DNA of 64,000 bases, taken from the NCBI RefSeq assembly GCF_000381265.1, contig NZ_KB906273.1:1-64000 (forward strand), given 5' to 3'. Shown here in pieces: positions 58,431 to 64,000 of this stretch. Each line of letters opens with the position of its first letter. Position 1 is the stretch's first letter. The notes under the pieces were generated by a model. That model was given only the letters and a program-made list of their open reading frames with translations, had not been told where the DNA came from and made no database searches. Position numbers and translations under genes: made by a program. The stretch comes from Curvibacter lanceolatus ATCC 14669 (lineage in GTDB: Bacteria > Pseudomonadota > Gammaproteobacteria > Burkholderiales > Burkholderiaceae_C).

Positions 58431-59426
58431 TCAGGCGCGCAGCCGCGCGCGCCGCAGTGTCTCGGACGGAAGCTCGCCGAAGAGGCTGCGGTAGTCGTGG
58501 CTGAATCGGCTGAGGTGCCAGAAGCCGAAGGCCTCGACGGCGTCCTTCACCTGCACGCCAGGCGAGCCCATTGCCAGCATTCGACGTGCCCCGCCCAGCC
58601 GCATCGCACGCAGATAGGCATGCGGACTGATCTGAAGCACTTCATTGAAGCTCCACTGCAACCACCGACGGGACACGCCCAATGCCAGGCACAACTGCCC
58701 AATCGAGGGGGGATCGTCTTGATGCTCTCTCAAGTAGTCGCGGGCTCGGCGCACCACATCGATGTGCGGCGCCTCGCTTCGGTCAGACCGCGCGGCGTAC
58801 AGATGATCGACGATGCTGGGCCCGAGAAGCTCCATGACACCTTGCTGCAGGTGATGCCTCAAGGCCTGCGCGTTCGCCGCGTCGGATCGGGCGTCAGCAC
58901 GGTCGAGCAGCAGGTGCAGCCGCTGTGACAGGCTGGCTGCAAGCGACGCATCGTTGGCAACGGCAGGCCTGTCCGACAGCCAGCGCTCGATGTCGGCATG
59001 CTCGGTGTGCCAGAGGTATTCGCCAAGCAGACAGCGATCAACGACGATGGAGATCAGTTGGGTCGGCATCACGATCGAGTCGATTTCGCGTCGCGTGTCG
59101 AAAGCACTGAACCCGTCACGCCATGGGATGCCATTGAGCATGCCAACGCCCTGCATGGCCCTCGCAACCCCGAAAGTGATCGTGCCCTCTGGGCCGCAAC
59201 CGAAATGGTTCGTCGCAACGTTGCGATAGTCCTCGAACAGCAATTGAATTGCCGGCAGGTGGAGGTCGACAGAATGCCCGGCCAACGCCCCGCGCGAAAC
59301 CTGCAGGCATTGGATGTGCCAACCAGGAATGCTCTCCATGGCCGCAAAATCGGCAGAGAACTCACGCTCCCGACGAACCAGGGGCGCCATGGCATCGCTC
59401 GGACCGGCTTCGAACTGACGTTCCAT
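58431..59426 (-). CDS. AraC-family transcriptional regulator
   Basis: A 331-residue regulator. The C-terminal part carries the two AraC helix-turn-helix units, SIGQLCLALGVSRRWLQWSFNEV and VKDAVEAFGFWHLSRFSHDYRSLFGELPSETLR; the N-terminal 200 residues form a sensor domain of the EutR/FeaR sort without a clear cupin motif. It converges on the flavoprotein pair with 8 bp between stops and is the likely local regulator. ATG 59426 begins the recognisable domain; the open frame continues to 59663. Confidence 0.85.
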   Translation of the reverse strand: MERQFEAGPSDAMAPLVRREREFSADFAAMESIPGWHIQCLQVSRGALAGHSVDLHLPAIQLLFEDYRNVATNHFGCGPEGTITFGVARAMQGVGMLNGIPWRDGFSAFDTRREIDSIVMPTQLISIVVDRCLLGEYLWHTEHADIERWLSDRPAVANDASLAASLSQRLHLLLDRADARSDAANAQALRHHLQQGVMELLGPSIVDHLYAARSDRSEAPHIDVVRRARDYLREHQDDPPSIGQLCLALGVSRRWLQWSFNEVLQISPHAYLRAMRLGGARRMLAMGSPGVQVKDAVEAFGFWHLSRFSHDYRSLFGELPSETLRRARLRA

Positions 59427-59779
59427 CGTGGCGGTGTATTCAGGATGTTGAAGCGGCGCCCGCAGCGGACTTTTGCGCTGGTGGCGATGACGCCATTGCT
59501 CGCGCCGCACGGCAGGTACTTGGGGGCATCTTAGACAACTCACCAGGCCGGTCATGATCCCAAATCGGCAACTGCTGCTCCGGCACGCTTCGATGCCGGC
59601 GAATTGTTCGTGCCTCAGGTTGAACGCCAGGCTTACGGCAACGGCCACCCGGTGCGTTGGCACTCATTGGATGTGGTTGGATGCGGTCATCGATCGCGCA
59701 CTGATTTTCTTTCGAGCCGGGGCGCTCGTTGCTGACGATGTGAGCCCAATTCAAATGTAGCCCGCCACCGCATCGGTGG
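59427..59779. other. Intergenic region upstream of AraC gene
   Basis: I see no supported gene or RNA in these 353 bases. The open frame extending the AraC gene to 59663 has no family-like sequence. The promoter of the AraC gene should lie here. AT content rises near 59690-59760 just before the Rpn remnant, which may mark an old insertion boundary. Confidence 0.35.
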
Positions 59780-60031
59780 GTGGCAACTTCCACGATGGCC
59801 TACCTCGGCCTGCGGGCCCCAAGCCTGATCAAGCAAAAGCAACTGCAGCTGGGCCAACGGCCGGCGCTGATCACGCTGGTGCTGTACACCGGCCAAGCCC
59901 CTTGGACGGCCCCTACCGATGTGACCCAGTGCTTTGCCCCCAGCCTGCCCGGCCCCGCCAGCAACTCCGCCAGCAACCCCGCACTGCGCATGGCACCGGG
60001 CTCCATAAAAGGCAAGGGCCTCGATTCCTGA
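59780..60031 (+). pseudogene. Remnant of Rpn/YhgA-like recombination-promoting nuclease
   Basis: An 83-residue frame reads MAYLGLRAPSLIKQKQLQLGQRPALITLVLYTGQAPWTAPTD, which follows the middle of Rpn/PDDEXK_2-family proteins (typically MVYLGLLYQxLIK then LPxVLPVVLYNGxxPWTAA). The N-terminal nuclease half and the C-terminal part are missing, so this is a decayed fragment. It lies between the AraC regulator and the gamma-glutamyltransferase gene. Confidence 0.65.
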
Positions 60032-60113
60032 CCGCCTCATCGGCATGGATATTGCAAAGTTTTTTGCCTGCAGTGTAAAACTGCATGTCTTTTGGCTGTC
60101 ACAGGGATCTGGA

Positions 60114-62069
60114 ATGAAGAAAAAAGTGTGGCTTTGGGCCTTATCGCCCGTGGTTGCAGCCTTGGCGCTGCATGGGTGTGGAGGCTCCGACTCGAGCCTC
60201 ATCGTGGACAACAATGCCCAGAGTTGCTCTGTGGCCTCCAGCACCGGCTCACCCGTGGTGGTGGGCTCGGGTCTGGCCGGTGATCCTGCAGCACCCGAGG
60301 CCGCCTCGGGCTACCGGCTCGGCTACAAGGCAAAGACATCAAGCAACTACATGGTGGTGGCCAACACCCCCTTGGCCACCCGGGCCGGGTGCGATGTGCT
60401 CAAAGCTGGCGGCACAGCGGTCGATGCAGCCGTGGCCGTGCAAGCCGTGCTGGGTCTGGTCGAGCCGCAGTCCAGCACGATTGCGGGCAGTGCCTTCATG
60501 GTGTACTACGACGCGGCCACCAAGCAGGTCGTCGCCTACGATGGCCGCGAAGCTGCCCCAGCGGCCGCCACAGGCTATTACCTGGCGCGCCAGAACCAGG
60601 CTGACGCGTCGTCACCAGCTCCCGTGCCCAGCGCACGGCGCAGCGGTCGTTCCATCGGTGTGCCGGGCGTGATGCGCATGCTCGAACTGGCCCACAAAGA
60701 GCATGGCAAGCTGGTCTGGGGCCAATTGTTCGATGAAGGTGTCAGCCTTGCCACCAATGGCTACAAAATCCCCACCCGCATGGGCGATGCGATTGCCGCC
60801 AACGCGGCCAGCCTGCGGCTGGACGCCAACGCCGTGGCGGCCTTTTTCAATGCCGACGGCACACCCAAGACCAGTGGCAGCGTGACCACCAACCTGCCCT
60901 ACGCGCAGTCACTCCGAGCCCTTGCGACAGGCGGCGCAGATGCTTTGTACTCTGGCGCCATTGCCGAGGCCATCGTGGCCAAGGCGGCCCAGTCGGTGGG
61001 CGATGACACGGCCAAGACCCCCATGACCCCGAGCCTGATGACGGTGGCCGACCTCAAAGCCTATCGGGCCAAGAAGCGTGACCCGGTCTGCACCAGCTAC
61101 CGCAGCAGCTACTACATCTGCACCATGGCGCCCCCCTCATCGGGTGGCATTGCCATCGCTCAGTCGCTGGGCATTCTGGAAAACTTCGACCTCTCCCAAT
61201 ATGGCCCCACGAACCCCAGCAACGAAGGCGGCGTGCCGAGCGTGATGGGCGTGCACCTGGTGTCCGAGGCCGAGCGCCTGGCCTACGCCGACCGCGACAA
61301 GTATGTGGCCGACACCGACTTCATCCCGCTGCCCGCCAAGGGCGTCTCGTCGATGATCGACAAGGCCTACCTCAAGCAGCGGGCGGCGCTGATCAACGCC
61401 AGTGGCAACTCGATGGGCACGGCAAGCGCGGGCAACCTGGGCGACATTCCGCTGGGTGTGGACAAGACCATCGAGCACGGCACCACCCACTTCTCCATCG
61501 TGGACGCCTACGGCAACGTGGTCTCCATGACCTCGACCGTCGAATCCAGCATGGGCTCTTTCCACATGGTGGGCGGCTTTTTGCTGACCAACCAGCTCAC
61601 AGACTTCTCGGCCCTGCCCACCGACAGCGCAGGCGTGCTGGTGGCCAACCGCGTGGCCCCGGGCAAGCGCCCACGCAGCACCATGGCGCCCACGCTGGTG
61701 TTCAAGGGCACAGCGCCCGGCGACTTTGTGATGGCCACCGGCTCGCCCGGCGGCGGCACCATCATCCAGTACGTGCTCAAGACCGTGGTCGGTGCACTGG
61801 ATTGGGGTCTTGATGCGCAACAGGCCACCTCGCTGGTGAACCTGGGCGCCGCCAACAGCGCCACCACCAACGTTGACGGTGCCAACACATCGCTCGACCT
61901 CACGGGGCTGGTCAGCGGCCTCAAGGCCAAGGGCCACACCGTGAACAATGCGGCGCAATCCAGCGGCGTTTCCACCATCATGCGCGTCAACGTCAATGGC
62001 CAGATCAAGCTCCAAGGCGGTGTAGACCCACGCCGCGAGGGCATTGTGCTGGGTGACGGGGCACTGTGA
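60114..62069 (+). CDS. Lipoprotein gamma-glutamyltransferase
   Basis: A 651-residue gamma-glutamyltranspeptidase that cleaves glutathione and transfers gamma-glutamyl groups. A lipoprotein signal with lipobox LHGC places the mature N-terminal Cys near residue 22. The autoprocessing Thr is in HGTTHFSIVDAYGNVVSMTSTV, giving a large and a small subunit; SMGSFHMVGGFLLTNQLTDF, RPRSTMAPTLV and SPGGGTIIQYVL follow in the small subunit. AGGGA precedes ATG 60114 (the frame is open to 60045). A strong terminator follows 33 bases after the stop. Confidence 0.92.
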   Translation: MKKKVWLWALSPVVAALALHGCGGSDSSLIVDNNAQSCSVASSTGSPVVVGSGLAGDPAAPEAASGYRLGYKAKTSSNYMVVANTPLATRAGCDVLKAGGTAVDAAVAVQAVLGLVEPQSSTIAGSAFMVYYDAATKQVVAYDGREAAPAAATGYYLARQNQADASSPAPVPSARRSGRSIGVPGVMRMLELAHKEHGKLVWGQLFDEGVSLATNGYKIPTRMGDAIAANAASLRLDANAVAAFFNADGTPKTSGSVTTNLPYAQSLRALATGGADALYSGAIAEAIVAKAAQSVGDDTAKTPMTPSLMTVADLKAYRAKKRDPVCTSYRSSYYICTMAPPSSGGIAIAQSLGILENFDLSQYGPTNPSNEGGVPSVMGVHLVSEAERLAYADRDKYVADTDFIPLPAKGVSSMIDKAYLKQRAALINASGNSMGTASAGNLGDIPLGVDKTIEHGTTHFSIVDAYGNVVSMTSTVESSMGSFHMVGGFLLTNQLTDFSALPTDSAGVLVANRVAPGKRPRSTMAPTLVFKGTAPGDFVMATGSPGGGTIIQYVLKTVVGALDWGLDAQQATSLVNLGAANSATTNVDGANTSLDLTGLVSGLKAKGHTVNNAAQSSGVSTIMRVNVNGQIKLQGGVDPRREGIVLGDGAL

Positions 62070-62102
62070 TGACGGCTGCTTGAGCAGAGTCACAAGGCAT
62101 GA

Positions 62103-62137
62103 ACGGCGCACCGCTACGGCGGTGCGCCGTTTTTCTT
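62103..62137 (+). terminator. Rho-independent terminator after gamma-glutamyltransferase gene
   Basis: ACGGCGCACCGC (62103-62114) pairs perfectly with GCGGTGCGCCGT (62119-62130) across a TACG loop and is followed by TTTTCTTT. A 12-bp stem with this tetraloop and T-run is a textbook terminator. Confidence 0.92.
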
Positions 62138-62157
62138 TGAGGGGGCTGCAGCCAAGG

Positions 62158-62252
62158 GTTCAGGCGTTCAGGCGTTCAGGCGTTCAGGGCATTCAACGCC
62201 GGCTTCGGCCTATTCAGAGCACTTCAGAGCACTTCAGAGCCCTTCACAGACC
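62158..62252. repeat. Two short tandem repeat blocks
   Basis: GGCGTTCA is repeated three times in a row (about 62163-62187). Then TTCAGAGCAC occurs in two tandem copies with a third diverged copy (62213-62246). They lie just after the terminator of the upstream gene and before debris. Such short-period arrays may vary in copy number. Confidence 0.7.
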
Positions 62253-62760
62253 TGCACAAAAAAGCCTGCGCCATGCAAGGCAAGCGACGTGAATCTCGCC
62301 AATCGCCCCCCCCCGCGCTGAGCGCACGGCCCCGCCCCTGCCAGCCCCGCGAACCCGGTGGTGCTCTGCCAATGCAGGGCCAACCGCCTCAGAGGCGTTC
62401 CCTGTTGTCGTCGCGATCTGGCTTGTTCGCCGGGCTGGCAGAGGCCGATGCCGGTTTCAGGCTGAGGGCCGATGCCGAAGTACTTGGTCTGGGCCTTGGC
62501 CTTGGCCTGGAGCATGCCAGCGTTGGCAGCCCTGGCCACCGGCTGACAGCCTGAAGACGGACACCGCTTCGACCAGGTCATGCGCCGGGTTGCGCAGGCT
62601 GTTGGCAAACTGAGGCTGCCAACCACCCGACTTGTTTTCACGCAATGAGGGTGAACGGGATGTTGAAGGCACGCAGTGAGACGTGCACCAGGCGTTGCCG
62701 TTCTGGTCATCACGCCCCGAAAACCTGGCCAGCACAGGTGTGCCAGCCTTGGAATCAAGA
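62253..62760 (-). pseudogene. Possible remnant of methyl-accepting chemotaxis protein C-terminus
   Basis: On the minus strand the frame at 62612-62547 reads QFANSLRNPAHDLVEAVSVFRLSA, which resembles the C-terminal end of burkholderial chemoreceptors (SLQNQAxxLVxAVxVFRL). Neither side has the rest of the signalling domain in frame, and downstream sequence is low-complexity (AKAKAQ). It is best read as debris. No intact gene is supported between 62138 and 62764. Confidence 0.4.
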
Positions 62761-62764
62761 CAAG

Positions 62765-62789
62765 AAAAAACCTCTGCGTCGGAGAGGTT
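62765..62789 (-). terminator. Rho-independent terminator on the minus strand
   Basis: AACCTCT (62769-62775) pairs with AGAGGTT (62783-62789) across seven bases; on the minus strand the hairpin is followed by TTTTTT and C (complement of 62765-62770). The only minus-strand transcript that could reach it from the right inside the window is from the CRISPR array or from the structured region at 62790-63110. Confidence 0.7.
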
Positions 62790-63159
62790 GCGCCGCTAAC
62801 TGACGGTGTTTTCAAGCACCCACCTTTTCGGGCTGCAGCGGTTAGGGAGTAGGAATTGCCTTGGGCAACCCACCGGGACTGCAGCGGGATACCGGTGGTG
62901 GGTCTGGCGGTTTGGGCGGGAAGGGTTGGCGCATCTGCAGCCCGTTGGGGTAGGGCTGGTGAATCGAACTCGGGGGATTCAGGTTGGACTGCAAGCAGGT
63001 GCCCTGCACCCCCGACCAAAACGTCCGAAACGGTCCGGGCATCCAACTACCCAGGGGTCGATACAGTGCAGAGCGCAACAATTCTATAACTCGGAACCGA
63101 ACGGAAACCTGATCAGCCCGGCACTGGGGAGCACCTCCAAAAACTGTGTCGCTGCTCCG
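62790..63159. other. Structured non-coding region beside the CRISPR array
   Basis: No convincing gene is seen. Several hairpins occur: TTGCC/GGCAA (62856-62868), CCACCGG/CCGGTGG (62870-62876 with 62892-62898) and overlapping GCAGG/CCTGC and GGTGC/GCACC near 62994-63010. On the minus strand TATAGAAT near 63090 looks like a -10 element, but a matching -35 box is weak. It may be the 3' trailer of the array transcript or a small RNA gene ending at the 62765 terminator. Confidence 0.4.
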
Positions 63160-63187
63160 CCATCAGCCCCACCTTCGTGGGGAACAC
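63160..63187 (-). repeat. Highly degenerate terminal CRISPR repeat
   Basis: Twenty-one of 28 positions match the consensus, with changes at positions 1-3, 7 and 14-16 of the plus-strand form; the final GTGGGGAACAC is kept. The spacer between this and the next copy is 39 bases, longer than the 33 elsewhere. This is typical decay at the trailer end. Confidence 0.75.
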
Positions 63188-63226
63188 GCGACCACTTGGT
63201 GCCTGTGGTCGTGGTACTTGAGCAGA

Positions 63227-63254
63227 GGGGCATCCCCATGCCCGTGGGGAACAC
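63227..63254 (-). repeat. Mildly degenerate CRISPR repeat
   Basis: Three mismatches to the consensus (GGGG for GGTT at positions 3-4, CATG for CACG at position 13). It is spaced 61 bp from the first exact copy, the normal period of the array, so it is the second-oldest repeat. Confidence 0.9.
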
Positions 63255-64000
63255 GTCTGGTATGGCCTGGGCATGTGGCCCGAGTTCGGTTCATCCCCAC
63301 GCCCGTGGGGAACACGCTGGACTTCCCGGACGAATTGATCATCGACAACGGTTCATCCCCACGCCCGTGGGGAACACCTCATCGCATTCTCCGGTAAAGA
63401 CACAAAAGCCGGTTCATCCCCACGCCCGTGGGGAACACACCGATGCCGCTGGCTACGCCGGCCTCAACACCGGTTCATCCCCACGCCCGTGGGGAACACA
63501 ATCGAAGTGTGAGCAAGTTCGGGATGCGCTGTGGTTCATCCCCACGCCCGTGGGGAACACGAAACCTCCAGGGGTGAGAGCTCGCGGGGGATCGGTTCAT
63601 CCCCACGCCCGTGGGGAACACAGCGCCGCAATGATTGCAGGCATAACTACCCCCGGTTCATCCCCACGCCCGTGGGGAACACCTCCAGAAGTTATTTTCT
63701 GGAAACACATTCAGCGGTTCATCCCCACGCCCGTGGGGAACACGACAAGGGCTCCCAGACGACTGAGCGCGACGGCGGTTCATCCCCACGCCCGTGGGGA
63801 ACACAATTCGGCCCAGGCCGTCGCCAATTACCAGCTCGGTTCATCCCCACGCCCGTGGGGAACACAAACCATGCAGGGGTCCACATCAGACGCCTCCCGG
63901 TTCATCCCCACGCCCGTGGGGAACACACTGTTGGCGGCACCGCCTGGCACCCGGCCCACGGTTCATCCCCACGCCCGTGGGGAACACCCCGTCGAGGTGC

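Larger units (their letters stand above)
63160..64000 (-). CRISPR. Type I-E CRISPR array, trailer end (continues past window)
   Basis: Twelve exact 28-base repeats that begin GGTTCATCCCC and end GTGGGGAACAC start at 63288, 63350, 63411, 63472, 63533, 63594, 63655, 63716, 63777, 63838, 63899 and 63960, with spacers of 33 bases (one of 34). Two decayed copies precede them (63160, 63227). The repeat matches type I-E. The crRNA-sense form (GTGTTCCCC then GGGGATGAACCG) is on the minus strand, and decay at the left marks the trailer, so the leader and probably the cas genes are right of 64000. The last spacer is cut by the window edge. Confidence 0.97.

Noticed and set aside
62941-63010. Possible tRNA or tmRNA 3' end on the minus strand (GAGTTCGATTC then ACCA-like sequence)
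   Set aside because: The stem that would flank the TTCGATT loop does not pair, and no acceptor or anticodon arm can be drawn.
62234-63046. A 270-residue minus-strand frame between the tandem repeats and the CRISPR array
   Set aside because: It runs through the terminator hairpin at 62765 and several palindromes, has low-complexity sequence and no family match; the region looks non-coding.
63146-63397. Short open frames inside the CRISPR repeats
   Set aside because: They only read repeat and spacer sequence; the periodic structure explains them fully.

Overview
The window is 64 kb of high-GC, gene-dense DNA that looks like a Burkholderiales chromosome, probably Comamonadaceae. The reasons are the strong GC bias at third codon positions, Bug/TctC-type tripartite tricarboxylate binding protein, NodIJ-type ABC exporter, acoD/acoR pair, and an AT-rich palindrome at 65-92 that I recall as common between genes in that family. 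No rRNA, tRNA, intact insertion sequence or phage structural gene was recognised.

Layout. 0.3-6 kb: AMP nucleosidase, a TfoX-N protein, a Spy-like periplasmic protein, an AraC regulator, a BacA/prephenate-dehydratase-fold protein and a translationally coupled MFS exporter. 6-10.3 kb: DUF779 protein, acoD aldehyde dehydrogenase and divergent sigma-54 activator acoR. 10.4-12.1 kb: a lower-GC convergent pair, a Beta-family protein and an sce7726-type PD-(D/E)XK protein, inserted next to purT-psd. 14.4-17.9 kb: NodIJ-type ABC exporter and a DHA2 MFS pump. 18.3-28.8 kb: a tightly packed eight-gene minus-strand operon (PaaN-type aldehyde dehydrogenase, porin, carotenoid/lignostilbene-type oxygenase, acyl-CoA ligase, hydrolase, nitronate-monooxygenase-like protein, thiolase, MHS permease) that reads as an undescribed catabolic pathway. 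29.3-35.4 kb: hydrolase, YhgE/Pip membrane protein, 3-hydroxybutyryl-CoA dehydrogenase, crotonase, and ohrR-ohr with a perfect palindromic operator. 35.4-38.2 kb: a three-gene operon joining a PheC-like periplasmic protein, a second binding protein and a diguanylate cyclase. 38.3-45.4 kb: CLC channel, LysR-AtuA-Bug cluster, K+ channel and SrkA kinase. 45.7-54.2 kb: HD-GYP regulator, a 1333-residue hybrid kinase, a CPA1 antiporter and an EAL phosphodiesterase.

54.2-60 kb: YdeI-family protein, a short HExxH protein, a Tat-exported SpdH-like flavoprotein with a SnoaL-like partner, and an AraC regulator facing them. 59.7-63.2 kb holds debris: an Rpn-nuclease remnant, a lipoprotein gamma-glutamyltransferase with a strong terminator, short tandem repeats, a chemoreceptor-tail remnant and a structured non-coding stretch. 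From 63,160 to the window edge lies a type I-E CRISPR array transcribed on the minus strand. The decayed (trailer) end lies inside the window, so the leader, and probably the cas genes, are beyond 64,000.

Cyclic di-GMP is a repeated theme (one GGDEF, one HD-GYP, one EAL protein and a hybrid kinase). Candidates for new biology are the 18-29 kb operon, the BacA-like/MFS pair, the PheC-like/diguanylate cyclase operon and the Beta/sce7726 pair. All family calls come from reading motifs by eye; no database search was run.
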